Source: Methylibium sp965279545
GTDB lineage: Bacteria; Pseudomonadota; Gammaproteobacteria; Burkholderiales; Burkholderiaceae_C
Reading direction: 5' to 3'
NCBI RefSeq assembly: GCF_965279545.1
Contig: NZ_OZ257250.1
Span: 744,001-808,000, forward strand
DNA: 64,000 nt
Both the position numbers and the translations under genes were made by a program. The notes beneath the pieces are model-generated. The model was not told the DNA's origin. It was given only the letters and a program-made list of their open reading frames with translations, and searched no databases. The first letter of the stretch is position 1; each line of letters starts with the position of its first letter. This document shows positions 17,985-26,490 of this stretch, in pieces.

Positions 17985-18365
17985 CTAAGCCAGATCCTCG
18001 TGCAAACAGAGGATGTTGCCTTCGGTGTCGAGGAACCATGCTGCCTTCTCGGCGCCGAGCACACACACGTGCTCGACGGTCTTGAGGCCCGGAAAATCGT
18101 AGTCCTCGAACACCACGCCGGCCTGCTTCAATGCGGTGATGCTGGCCGCGATGTCCTGGACCCGGAAGCTCACTGCCGTGTGGTCAGCCTTGGTGCCGCC
18201 CTCCTTCGGGAACAAGGCCAGTGTGGCGCCTGCGCAGTCGTAGGTGAACTTGCCATCGGGTTTCAGGCCCGCGGGCTTGAGGCCCAGCTTGCCTTCGTAG
18301 AACCGCCGGGCGCGGGCCAGATCCTTCACGGGCAACATGGTGGTCACGGGCGCATCGGTCAGCAT
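17985..18365 (-). CDS. VOC-family (glyoxalase-like) protein
   Basis: A 126-residue VOC-fold protein: TTMLPVKDLARARRFYEGKLG at the N-terminus, a central FRVQDIAASITALKQAGVVFE, and a C-terminal AAWFLDTEGNILCLHEDL with the usual metal-site Glu/His region. It may bind or transform a small molecule; no substrate can be assigned. It is unrelated in detail to the VOC protein at 12.2 kb. It stands alone on the minus strand, downstream of the apbE-type operon. Confidence 0.85.
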   Translation of the reverse strand: MLTDAPVTTMLPVKDLARARRFYEGKLGLKPAGLKPDGKFTYDCAGATLALFPKEGGTKADHTAVSFRVQDIAASITALKQAGVVFEDYDFPGLKTVEHVCVLGAEKAAWFLDTEGNILCLHEDLA

Positions 18366-18446
18366 GAGGATCCCCTGCAGTGGCGGCCAACAATTCTGCT
18401 CCCGGGCCGTCCCGTGCGGAAGGGGCGCTGGCGGGCCGGCTTCCCC

Positions 18447-18914
18447 TCAGCGGCCCGCCATGGCGCCGCGCCGCAGGGCGTGCAGCGGGAGCAGCAGCGA
18501 CAGCAGGGTCCCGACGACCGCATGGCCGATGCCGAGTGCGGGGCGCAGGTCTTCCGGTGTGAAGTAATAGAGCACGTAGCCGCTCGCCGCGAGCGCTCCG
18601 CCCAGCGCACACAGCGCGACGCCGGTGCGCCGCTGCGAACCGCGGCGCGAGCGCAGGCGCGGATGATCGTGCGTCATGTGCCAGCCGCGCGGGACGTGCC
18701 TGGCGGCCAGCACGCCGGCGAAGAACAGCGACGCGAAGGCCGCGGCGCCATGCAGCCTCAGCAGCCAGGCTTCCAGCGGGTGCGGCAGTTCGCCGCGGCC
18801 GGCGCCGAGCCCGTAGTGGATCGCCAGCCAGACCAGCCCGCTGACGGTGAGCGCGGCGACGGTCCCGTACAGGCCGCGACGCTGCCAGGCCTCGAGTTCG
18901 TTCAGTGCAGCCAT
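18447..18914 (-). CDS. Membrane cytochrome b-like protein (DUF4405-like)
   Basis: A 155-residue protein with four hydrophobic helices (about residues 14-34, 45-68, 92-112 and 122-147). Histidines near membrane faces (LRLHGAAAF, AARHVPRG, GIGHAVVG, LPLHALRR) could bind two haems, as in DUF4405/cytochrome b561-type proteins. It is the last gene of the five-gene operon and overlaps apbE by 13 bp. In such operons a membrane cytochrome b passes quinol electrons to a flavinylated periplasmic protein; that role is inferred here from neighbours. The ATG at 18914 was chosen because the in-frame sequence further upstream is the apbE gene read in another frame. Confidence 0.8.
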   Translation of the reverse strand: MAALNELEAWQRRGLYGTVAALTVSGLVWLAIHYGLGAGRGELPHPLEAWLLRLHGAAAFASLFFAGVLAARHVPRGWHMTHDHPRLRSRRGSQRRTGVALCALGGALAASGYVLYYFTPEDLRPALGIGHAVVGTLLSLLLPLHALRRGAMAGR

Positions 18915-19645
18915 GCGATGCCTCCGTGGGCCGCCAGCAGCGGGTGCGAGGGGTCGTGCGCGAGCGCGACCACCTTGGTGAGCGCGTCGGCCCACACGCA
19001 TTCGGGGGCGGCGACGCTCACGTGCGCAAGCGCTTCGCTGCGGTCCTGCGTGTGCAAGCGGGCGCGGCTGCCGGCGCCGTAGTGGCTGGTCGCGAACGCA
19101 CCGTCGCCGAGGCGCCCGAACGGGCGCGCACCGCCGTGAGCCTCGTCGCGCACGGCGACCGGCAGGCTTGCCGACCCGAAGGCGCGCAGGTCGCCGCCGG
19201 CGTTCACCCAGCCGTGCGCCACACCGCTGCCGCGCAGCGTGTCGACCGCGCGGTCGACCGCGTAGCCTTTCGCGATGCCGCCGAGGTCGAGCTGCACGCG
19301 CGGGTCGGACTTGCGAAGCCGCAGACCCTCGATGCGCCAGGCGTGCGGCCGGCCCTGGCTGGCATCGAACAGCCCCTTGCTTTCGTGCTGCAGTTGCTGC
19401 GCAAGCGCGAGCACCGCGGCCGTTTGCCGGTGCACCGGCAGCACGGTTCCGTTCCGGGCTGCATTGAAGAGCGCGATGTCGCTGGCCGGCTCGAAGCGAG
19501 ACATGCGGCGCTGCACCAGCGTGATCGCGGCGAAGGCGGCCTCGATCACGCCGGGCGGCGTGCCTTCGGCCACGCCGATCTCGACCAGCGTGCCGAGCAG
19601 GGGGCGCGCGCGGCGCAGCCAGCGGGGCGGGGTGTCCATGCTCAA
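18902..19645 (-). CDS. apbE: FAD:protein FMN transferase ApbE
   Basis: Transfers FMN from FAD to a Ser or Thr of a target protein in the periplasm. The 247 residues include the ApbE hallmarks PLLGTLVEIGVAEG, an ALFNAARNG segment, LDLGGIAKGYAVDRAVD (the FAD/Mg site) and WVNAGGDLRAFGS. It is shorter than E. coli ApbE (351), as are many stand-alone bacterial ApbEs, and no lipobox or signal peptide is obvious. Its likely substrate is the FMN-binding protein encoded immediately upstream. Confidence 0.9.
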   Translation of the reverse strand: MSMDTPPRWLRRARPLLGTLVEIGVAEGTPPGVIEAAFAAITLVQRRMSRFEPASDIALFNAARNGTVLPVHRQTAAVLALAQQLQHESKGLFDASQGRPHAWRIEGLRLRKSDPRVQLDLGGIAKGYAVDRAVDTLRGSGVAHGWVNAGGDLRAFGSASLPVAVRDEAHGGARPFGRLGDGAFATSHYGAGSRARLHTQDRSEALAHVSVAAPECVWADALTKVVALAHDPSHPLLAAHGGIAWLH

Positions 19646-20184
19646 AGCTGCCCCTGCCGCGCGGCGAGGTCCACGACCGCGACGATGCGGCGCACGCCCT
19701 CGGTGACGTGGCTGCAGCTGAGCGTGGCGCCGCTGATGTTGTTGATGTCTTCACCGATCCGGATCGGCGCGGCGACCGTCTTGCCGACGAACTGCCGTCG
19801 CCAGGCGGGCAGGCGGATCTCGTGGCCGTGGCTTTCGCGGTAGGACAGCACCTCGACCTGCTGCACGCGACCGTCTTTCGCAATGCCGACCGCATAGCTG
19901 ATCAGCTCGAACTTGCCGACCACGTCGTCGACCACCACGTAGCCCAGGGTGTCGCTCCCCTGCAGCGCAATGCGCACGGACCAGCGCGCCGAGCGCGCCC
20001 GCGTGCCGCCGGCCTCGAGCTGGCGCAGTTGCTCGGCGCTGAGCGCGAGTTCGCGGGTCTCGAAGCGGTCGGCCGCCGGGAACATCAGCTTCTGGGCCTG
20101 TTCGGCGCTGAGATAGTCGACCGCGAAGGCGCCGGCCGGCGCGAGCGCCGACGCGACGGCGGTGGCCGCGATCTCGAACCGCAC
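19642..20184 (-). CDS. Periplasmic FMN-binding-domain protein, predicted ApbE substrate
   Basis: A 180-residue protein with a short signal peptide (residues 1-21, ending AFA) and a C-terminal FMN_bind domain. The flavinylation motif is NNISGATLS, with T154 as the predicted FMN-carrying residue. The usual motif has Asp three residues before the Ser/Thr-Gly-Ala; here it is Asn. The N-terminal half contains LSAEQAQKLMFPAADRFE, as seen in RnfG/NosR-like proteins. It follows the porin stop directly and overlaps the apbE start, so stoichiometric co-expression is likely. Confidence 0.88.
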   Translation of the reverse strand: MRFEIAATAVASALAPAGAFAVDYLSAEQAQKLMFPAADRFETRELALSAEQLRQLEAGGTRARSARWSVRIALQGSDTLGYVVVDDVVGKFELISYAVGIAKDGRVQQVEVLSYRESHGHEIRLPAWRRQFVGKTVAAPIRIGEDINNISGATLSCSHVTEGVRRIVAVVDLAARQGQL

Positions 20185-20185
20185 C

Positions 20186-21508
20186 TCAGAAGCTCCAGCC
20201 CAGGCCGAGGTCGAAGCGGTTGTTCAGCGTGTTCTCGCGGAAGCGCTGCACGTCGGCCTTCAGCACGACCCCCGGCGTGAGCTGGAAGTTCGCGCCGGCG
20301 CTGATCACCCGTTCTGTCGGCAGCGCATCGGGCGTCAGGCCCGCACCCAGGCTGGCGTACTGCCGGCCGGTGTTGAACTGTTCCCAGCGAACGAAGGGCG
20401 TGAGGGCGTAGTCCTCATGCGACCAGACCTTGTACGCGGCCTGCGTGTACCAGCCGTCGAAGCGTTTCGGGATCAGCGTCGGATTGCCGACGAGCGCCGC
20501 ATTGAGCGCCGCGGTGTTCGTGATGCCGCCGCGGCTGTAGAGCGCGGACAGGTCCCAGCGCCCCGGTGTCCAGCGGGCATGCAGGTCCCACAGGGTGATG
20601 CGCGCGTCGGCAAAGCCGGCCTGGCTGTGCGTCGCGCCGCCGGTGAACAGCGAGCCGCCGAGCTGCAGGCCGGGGATGCCGCGCCAGTTGAGCGCGCCGA
20701 ACACCGCCGGGTCGCGCGCCTTCGCGAGCTGCAGTTCCTGGTGCACCGAGCCCAGCGGGCTTTCCTGTCCCTCGGTGGAGCCGGCGTCCCACTTGGTCAG
20801 GTCGAAGCCGGTGCTGATGCCGGTCTGCAGCGTCAGGCCGTTGTCGAAGCTGCCGACGACCTGCACGCCGCCCTCGCGCCAGGTGCTGGGGATGATGGCA
20901 GTCTCGACGAAGTTGCGTTCGACGCCGTAGTAAGCCGTCGGCTCGTGGTTTTCGTTCAGCAAGCCGGCGGGTATGAGGAAGAGGCCGCCGCGCGCCGCCC
21001 AGGTGGGCGTGAACTGGCGCTCCACGTAGGCCTGCTCGACCTCGACTTCGCCGCTGTCGTCGCTGGAAGCGATCGCGTGCTCGACTTCGAGCTCGGCGAC
21101 CACCTTGGTGCGCGCATCGAAGCGATGCTGGAAGCCCAGCACGAAGCGGCGCATGTCGGCCTGGGCTGCCTCGGCGGCCTTCGTCGGCCGGTTGTAGTTG
21201 ATCTCGCCATAGCTCGACAGCACCGTGCTCGGCTCGGCCGGCGCGGGGGCTGCCGCGGGCGCCGGGGCCGGTGCCGCAGCGACGGCGGACACGGCCGGAG
21301 CTGCCGCCGGTGGGCTGGCTCTGTCCTGCGCACGTTGCGCCTGCAACTCCTGCAACTGCGCTTTGAGGGCAGCGAGCTCGCCAGCCAGCTGGTCGACCTT
21401 GCGAGCCAACTCCGCTTCGCTGGCCGTGGCGCCTTGGGCCTGTGCCGGTGTGTGCGCTCCGGCCATCAGGACCAGGCTGCAGGCGATTGCCCGGGAAGTT
21501 CTTTGCAT
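20186..21508 (-). CDS. Outer-membrane porin with N-terminal coiled coil (OprO/P-like)
   Basis: A 440-residue beta-barrel protein. Residues 1-25 are a signal peptide (ending PAQAQ), 30-60 a coiled coil (ELARKVDQLAGELAALKAQL), 65-100 an Ala/Pro linker, and the remainder alternating barrel strands ending in a C-terminal Phe (LGLGWSF), the BAM recognition signal. The plan resembles phosphate-selective porins O/P. In this Fur-linked operon it may admit an iron chelate rather than phosphate, but no residue proves the substrate. It lies 44 bp after the peroxidase gene. Confidence 0.85.
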   Translation of the reverse strand: MQRTSRAIACSLVLMAGAHTPAQAQGATASEAELARKVDQLAGELAALKAQLQELQAQRAQDRASPPAAAPAVSAVAAAPAPAPAAAPAPAEPSTVLSSYGEINYNRPTKAAEAAQADMRRFVLGFQHRFDARTKVVAELEVEHAIASSDDSGEVEVEQAYVERQFTPTWAARGGLFLIPAGLLNENHEPTAYYGVERNFVETAIIPSTWREGGVQVVGSFDNGLTLQTGISTGFDLTKWDAGSTEGQESPLGSVHQELQLAKARDPAVFGALNWRGIPGLQLGGSLFTGGATHSQAGFADARITLWDLHARWTPGRWDLSALYSRGGITNTAALNAALVGNPTLIPKRFDGWYTQAAYKVWSHEDYALTPFVRWEQFNTGRQYASLGAGLTPDALPTERVISAGANFQLTPGVVLKADVQRFRENTLNNRFDLGLGWSF

Positions 21509-21552
21509 GGGGAAAGGCTCCGAATCGAAGGGGGATGAGGGGGCTTGCCGGC

Positions 21553-22743
21553 TCACTGCGGGTAGCCGTCGTCGAGCGTTGCGAGGAACACGATCACGTC
21601 GTCGATCTCGGCATCGCTCAGGGCGGGAGCGTCGCCGGGGTGTCGGTTGTAGGGCACCTCGGTGGTGTTGACGTTCGCGTGCATCGACGCCGGCAGGTCG
21701 TCGAACTTCCGGGGTGTGCCGGTGCCGTCGAGCGGATACCACTTCTCGGGGTTGGTGTCGCGCTGCACGTAGAAGGTCAGCGCCTCCTTCAGCGTCTTGA
21801 AGCGGCCGTTGTGGAAGTACACCTGCCGCTGCGCGACGTTGCGCAGCGACGGCACCTTGAAGGCGCCGCACAGGTCGGTGCGTTGCGCGAGGTCGCCGCC
21901 CGCGCGCGCGCACAGGCCGAGGTCGTAGTAGGCCGGGTCGGCGTTGGCGGCGATCTCGGGGTTGCGCGGCACGCCGAGGTTGTCGTACGTGAAGTCGGTG
22001 AACAGCGGCAGCGAGCCATCCGAGCCGCGGGCCGACGGATGGCAGCCCGCGCAATTGCCCTTGGTGGGTGAATTGAACAGGGCGAGGCCGCGCATTTCCC
22101 GGTCGGTGAGCGTGATGCCGCCGCGCAGGAAGGCATCGTACTTGCTGGTGTAGGCGTGGAACTCCCCGTCTTCCTGCTCGTAGCGCTGCAGCGCAAGCGT
22201 CATGCGGTCGAAGGCGGCGGTGCTGTCGTCGAGGATGCTCGCGCCGAACACGGCCTTGAACTCGGCGATGTAGCTCGCCTGCGCAAGCCGGGACACCACC
22301 TCGGCCTTGTCGGCGTTGGCCATTTCGCGGGCATCGAGGAAGGGGCGGGCCGCCTGGTCCTGCAGCGAGCTCGCGCGGCCATCCCAGAAGAAGCCGCCGG
22401 TGGGCGTGCCCTCGTCGTCGAAGAAGAAGCTGGTGTTGCTCGCGAGGTAGCGGATCGACGGCGCCTGCCGCGTGCCCTGCCGGTCCATCAGCGGGCCGCC
22501 CAACTGGACGGCCAGCGCATTCGCCGGCGTGTGCGCATGCTGCGGGTCATGGCAGCTCGCGCAGGCCTGGCGGCCGGACGCGGACAGCGACACATCGCGA
22601 AAGATCTTCTCCCCGAGCGCTGCGGTGGGCGACAGCGCGCCCGAAGCCGAGTCTGCGCCCGACCCGCCGCCACCGCACGCGGCGAGGACCGTCGACACCA
22701 CCCCGACCGCGAACACGCGCGGCCACCCCCTCCGTCGAAGCAC
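21553..22743 (-). CDS. Di-heme cytochrome c peroxidase / MauG-family lipoprotein
   Basis: A 396-residue CcpA/MauG-family protein with two haem c motifs, CASCH (61-65) and CAGCH (231-235). An N-terminal lipobox (STVLAAC, C23) predicts a lipoprotein. The family either reduces hydrogen peroxide or oxidises a protein or metal-bound partner. Being first in an operon with a porin and a flavinylated protein argues for a role in periplasmic redox chemistry of a metal rather than simple peroxide removal, though this is inference. It begins about 55 bp downstream of the predicted transcription start. Confidence 0.9.
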   Translation of the reverse strand: MLRRRGWPRVFAVGVVSTVLAACGGGGSGADSASGALSPTAALGEKIFRDVSLSASGRQACASCHDPQHAHTPANALAVQLGGPLMDRQGTRQAPSIRYLASNTSFFFDDEGTPTGGFFWDGRASSLQDQAARPFLDAREMANADKAEVVSRLAQASYIAEFKAVFGASILDDSTAAFDRMTLALQRYEQEDGEFHAYTSKYDAFLRGGITLTDREMRGLALFNSPTKGNCAGCHPSARGSDGSLPLFTDFTYDNLGVPRNPEIAANADPAYYDLGLCARAGGDLAQRTDLCGAFKVPSLRNVAQRQVYFHNGRFKTLKEALTFYVQRDTNPEKWYPLDGTGTPRKFDDLPASMHANVNTTEVPYNRHPGDAPALSDAEIDDVIVFLATLDDGYPQ

Positions 22744-22776
22744 GCCAACTCCCTCTCGCAGCCGCCGGGCTGCATT

Positions 22777-22831
22777 AATGATTACGAATGCAAATGAGAA
22801 CGAATCGTATAGTAGATGGGAGCCAGGTCAA
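22777..22831 (-). promoter_or_regulatory. Promoter of the peroxidase-porin-flavin operon with Fur-box-like operator
   Basis: On the minus strand: TTGACC (22831-22826), a 16-bp spacer, then TACGAT (22809-22804). Immediately downstream is TTCTCATTTGCATTCG, very like the TTCTCATTTGCATT half of proteobacterial Fur boxes, and a second AATCATTAATG half follows. Iron-loaded Fur bound here would block the -10 region. Confidence 0.6.
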
Positions 22832-23071
22832 TTCGGATTGAGATGCCGGATTGACAGCAGAACGTCAGCTTGGGGAGGGTTTCTCGCCTGAATCGATGCG
22901 TCGGCGCGACGGTGTGAGGGGCGCGGCGCGGCCGATCGGTTCCATCCATGGCCCGGCACCCGCCTGTCAGCATGAACGGCCCACGGCCTCCTTGTCGTCG
23001 ACGGTGCGGATTCGGATGCCGGATTGCGAGCAGATGAGGGCAGCGAAGCCCGTCGCGTGCTGGATAATGAC

Positions 23072-23103
23072 TTGACATTTAATGCATAGACAATTAATGT
23101 CTA
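23072..23103 (+). promoter_or_regulatory. marR promoter and operator
   Basis: TTGACA (23072-23077), a 17-bp spacer, then TAATGT (23095-23100). The perfect inverted repeat TAGACA-ATTAA-TGTCTA (23087-23103) overlaps the -10 box, the usual geometry for MarR autorepression. Confidence 0.8.
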
Positions 23104-23126
23104 GGTATCAACTGCCTGTGCATGAC

Positions 23127-23615
23127 ATGAGTCCAGATTCCCCAGTACCGAAGCCCGCCGACTTCTATCGAGGCGAGGACTACAAGGTGGCCGACAGCGT
23201 GGGCTACCTGATCAAGCGCGTGATGCTCAGCTTGACGCAGATGCTCGACCGCGAACTGGCCGATCACGGCCTGAGCGATGCGCAGTGGAAGCCGCTGCTG
23301 ATGCTGGCGCAGGGCCGGGCGTCGACCGTGGCAGAGATGGCGCGCGAATGCGGCAGCGACCCGGGCGCGATGACGCGCCTGCTGGACCGGCTCGAAGCCA
23401 AAGGCCTGATCAAGCGCGTGCGGTCCGATGAGGACCGCCGCGTGGTCAATCTGGAGATCACCGCTGCCGGCCGCGAGTCGGTGGCCGAAGTGCCAGCCGT
23501 GCTCGCCAGCGTGGCCAATGCGCACCTCGCCGGTTTCACGCGCGAGGAATGGAAGACGCTGCAGGGACTGTTGCGCCGCATGGCCGACAACGCCGACCTG
23601 CTGCGTGGCCAGTGA
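23127..23615 (+). CDS. MarR-family transcriptional repressor of the efflux operon
   Basis: A 162-residue MarR-type winged-helix regulator. The recognition region is STVAEMARECGSDPGAMTRLLDRLEAKGLIKR, followed by the wing DEDRRVVNLEIT. It heads a four-gene operon with an outer-membrane factor, a HlyD-family adaptor and a DHA2 transporter, the EmrR-EmrAB logic. Ligands probably resemble the exported drug or phenolic. I start it at ATG 23127 because the promoter and operator occupy the two earlier in-frame ATGs. Confidence 0.92.
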   Translation: MSPDSPVPKPADFYRGEDYKVADSVGYLIKRVMLSLTQMLDRELADHGLSDAQWKPLLMLAQGRASTVAEMARECGSDPGAMTRLLDRLEAKGLIKRVRSDEDRRVVNLEITAAGRESVAEVPAVLASVANAHLAGFTREEWKTLQGLLRRMADNADLLRGQ

Positions 23616-23663
23616 GGTCGCGGAGTCCCCGGTCGTTTCCTTTTTCTTGAATCGATGCTCGTC

Positions 23664-25124
23664 ATGTCGAACCGTTTGCTCCGTCCTTTGAGTCTTCTGG
23701 CCGCAGCCCTGGTCGTGGCCGGCTGTGCCAGCACGCAGGGCATCGCGCCGCAGGCGCAGGTGCTGGCGCCGTCCTCGCTCGGCGTGCAGGACGCTGCGGT
23801 CGCGGCGCCGCTTGCCCCCGACTGGTGGCTGGGCTATGGCGACGCCGCCCTCGATGCCCTGGTGGCCCGGGCGCTGGCCGACAGCCCGGACCTGAAGCTG
23901 GCGCAAGCGCGCATCGCACAGGCGCAGGCGGCCACCGGATTGGCCGAGGCCGCGCGCCTGCCGCGGCTCGACGGCAGTGCCGACGCGACACGCCAGCGCT
24001 ACACCGAAAACGGCCTCTACCCGCCGCCGCTGGCCGGCTCCACGCGCAGCAGTGCGACGCTGCAGCTCGAAGCCAGCTGGGAGCTCGACCTGTTCGGCAA
24101 GCAACGTGCGGCGCTCGACGCGGCCATCGGCAACGCCCGCGCCGCCCAGGCCGACGCGCAGGCCGCGCGCACGCTGCTCGCTGCCAACGTGGTGCGCGGC
24201 TATGTGGAGCTGGCGCGGCTGGTCGAGCAGAAGACGGTCGCCGAGCGTGCACTCGCGCAGCGGCAGGACACGCTGGCGCTGGTGCGCCAGCGCACCCAGG
24301 CCGGCATCGACACGCAGGTCGAACTGCGCCAGGCCGAAGGGTCGGTGCCCGACACGCGGCAGCAGATCGAATCACTGAACGAACAGATCGCCCTGGCGCG
24401 TCACGCGCTGGCCGCGCTCACCGTGCAGGCGCCGGACGCGCTCGACGCGCTGGCGCCGGCGTTGTCGCCGTGGCGGCTCACGACCTTGCCCGCGGTCATC
24501 CCGGGCGACCTGCTCGCCCGCCGCCCCGACATCGCCGCCTCGCGCTGGCGCGTCGAGGCCGCCGCCAAGGAGATCGATGTCGCGAAGGCCGGGTTCTATC
24601 CCAGCGTCAACCTCGTCGCCTTTGCCGGCGTCTCCGCGATCGGCCTGGACCGCCTGTTCGAAGCCGGCAGCGCTCAGGCCGGCATCGGCCCGGCGATCCG
24701 CCTGCCGATCTTCGACGCCGGCCGCCTGCGGTCGAACCTGCGCGGTCGCGCGGCCGAGGTCGATGCGGCCGTGGAGGCCTACAACGCCGGTGTGCTCGAC
24801 GCGGTGCGTGAGGTGGCCGACCGGATCGCCTCGCTGCAATCCGTCGAGCGCCAGGCGCACGAGCAGCGCGAAGCGCAGGACGCGGCCGAGTCGGCCTACG
24901 ACCTGGCCACGCAGCGCTACAGGGCGGGGCTGGGCAGCTACCTGACCGTCCTCACGGCCGAGACCTCGGTGCTGAGCCAGCGACGCCAGGCCACCGACCT
25001 GAAGGCCCGGGCCCTCGAAACGCAGGTCGCCCTGATCCGGGCGCTCGGCGGCGGCTACCAGCCCGGCGCCTTGCCGCGCGGCGATGTGGCCGCGCTGGCC
25101 GCCGCCGCACCGAGCGCGCGCTGA
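23664..25124 (+). CDS. Outer-membrane efflux lipoprotein (OprM/NodT family)
   Basis: A 486-residue TolC-like outer-membrane channel of the NodT subfamily. A lipobox (LVVAGCAS) makes it a lipoprotein. Two outer-membrane-efflux repeats with long helices are visible, each with the periplasmic-tip pattern (IAQAQAATGLAEAARLPRLDG, and RVEAAAKEIDVAKAGFYPSVNLVAFAG). It forms the exit duct for the adaptor and pump encoded next. The ATG at 23664 is taken over one at 23655 because it starts a standard signal peptide. The marR gene ends 48 bp upstream. Confidence 0.93.
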   Translation: MSNRLLRPLSLLAAALVVAGCASTQGIAPQAQVLAPSSLGVQDAAVAAPLAPDWWLGYGDAALDALVARALADSPDLKLAQARIAQAQAATGLAEAARLPRLDGSADATRQRYTENGLYPPPLAGSTRSSATLQLEASWELDLFGKQRAALDAAIGNARAAQADAQAARTLLAANVVRGYVELARLVEQKTVAERALAQRQDTLALVRQRTQAGIDTQVELRQAEGSVPDTRQQIESLNEQIALARHALAALTVQAPDALDALAPALSPWRLTTLPAVIPGDLLARRPDIAASRWRVEAAAKEIDVAKAGFYPSVNLVAFAGVSAIGLDRLFEAGSAQAGIGPAIRLPIFDAGRLRSNLRGRAAEVDAAVEAYNAGVLDAVREVADRIASLQSVERQAHEQREAQDAAESAYDLATQRYRAGLGSYLTVLTAETSVLSQRRQATDLKARALETQVALIRALGGGYQPGALPRGDVAALAAAAPSAR

Positions 25125-25149
25125 ACCCCATCCGATTGCGGAGTCTTCC

Positions 25150-26451
25150 ATGAGCGAAACCCAAGTTCCTGCCACTGCTGCGAAGCCGCAGCGCAAGAAG
25201 CTGATGCTGGCGTTGGCCGGCATCTTCGTCGTCGCTGGTGCCGGCTACGGCGCCTACTGGTTCGTGCACGGCCGTCATCTCGAGTCGACCGACAACGCCT
25301 ACGTGCAGGGCAACGTGGTGCAGATCACGCCGCAGGTCGGCGGCACGGTGCTCGCGATCAATGCCGAGGACACCGACTTCGTGAAGGCTGGCCAGCCGCT
25401 GGTGCGGCTGGACCCGGCCGACGCGCAGGTCGCGCTCGACCAGGCCGAGGCGCAGCTGGCACAGACGGTGCGTGAAGTGCGCACGCTGTTCGCCAACAAT
25501 GCCACCTTCGGTGCGCAGATCGCCCTGCGCGAGGCCGACGTGCTGCGTGCCCAGGCCGATGTCGCCAAGGCGCAGGACGACGTGAACCGGCGCGCGCCGC
25601 TGGTCGCCACCGGGGCGGTCGGCAAGGAAGAATTCGAGCACAGCACCACTGCATTGAAGGCAGCGCAGAGCGTGCTGGCGGCGGCCAGGTCGGCCGCGCT
25701 GTCGGCGCGTGAGCAACTGGCGTCGAACCAGTCGCTGACCGAAGGCACCAGCGTCGAGCAGCACCCGAGCGTGCAGCGCGCCGCGGCGCGCGTGCGCGAG
25801 GTCCACCTGTCGCTGCGGCGCGCCGACCTGCCGGCACCGGTCGACGGCTACGTCGCCAAGCGCAGCGTCCAGGTCGGACAGCGGGTGCAGGCCGGCTCGC
25901 CGCTGATGTCGGTGGTGCCGCTGGACCAGGTGTGGGTCGACGCGAACTTCAAGGAAGTGCAGCTGCAGCGCATGCGCATCGGCCAGCCGGTCACGCTGCA
26001 TGCCGACCTGTACGGCAAGGACATCGAATACCACGGCAAGATCGCCGGCCTGGGCGCCGGCACCGGCGCGGCCTTCAGCCTGCTGCCCGCGCAGAACGCG
26101 ACCGGCAACTGGATCAAGGTCGTGCAGCGCGTGCCGGTGCGGGTTGCGCTCGACGTGGCCGAGCTGAAGGCCCATCCCTTGCGCGTCGGCCTGTCGATGC
26201 AGGCCGAGGTCGACGTGCGTGAGCAGGGCGGCAAGACGCTGGCCGACGCGCCGCGACAGGACACCGTGACCAGCACGCAGGTGTTCGACGTGACCGACGA
26301 CGATGCCGGCGCGGATGTGCGGCGGATCATCGACGCCAACCTCGGCCGCGGTATCCGCACGGCGCAGCCACCGGCCGGACCGAAGACCGGTGGCATGCCC
26401 CCGGTGCACGCGGCACTCGTCGCAGCGCGGCCGGCCTTGCCGCTGAACTGA
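25150..26451 (+). CDS. HlyD/EmrA-family membrane-fusion adaptor
   Basis: A 433-residue periplasmic adaptor. One N-terminal transmembrane helix (about 18-38) is followed by the barrel-sandwich lipoyl half (STDNAYVQGNVVQITPQVGGTV), a coiled-coil hairpin (95-200) and the second lipoyl half (RRADLPAPVDGYVAKRSVQVGQRV). This is the EmrA plan. The C-terminus carries a 60-residue extension with Asp-rich and Pro/Gly-rich parts not typical of EmrA. It links the DHA2 pump to the outer-membrane channel and lies 25 bp after the channel gene. Confidence 0.93.
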   Translation: MSETQVPATAAKPQRKKLMLALAGIFVVAGAGYGAYWFVHGRHLESTDNAYVQGNVVQITPQVGGTVLAINAEDTDFVKAGQPLVRLDPADAQVALDQAEAQLAQTVREVRTLFANNATFGAQIALREADVLRAQADVAKAQDDVNRRAPLVATGAVGKEEFEHSTTALKAAQSVLAAARSAALSAREQLASNQSLTEGTSVEQHPSVQRAAARVREVHLSLRRADLPAPVDGYVAKRSVQVGQRVQAGSPLMSVVPLDQVWVDANFKEVQLQRMRIGQPVTLHADLYGKDIEYHGKIAGLGAGTGAAFSLLPAQNATGNWIKVVQRVPVRVALDVAELKAHPLRVGLSMQAEVDVREQGGKTLADAPRQDTVTSTQVFDVTDDDAGADVRRIIDANLGRGIRTAQPPAGPKTGGMPPVHAALVAARPALPLN

Positions 26452-26490
26452 TGCTGCCGAAGCGCGGCCGGCCTTTCACCTGGAGCTGAA

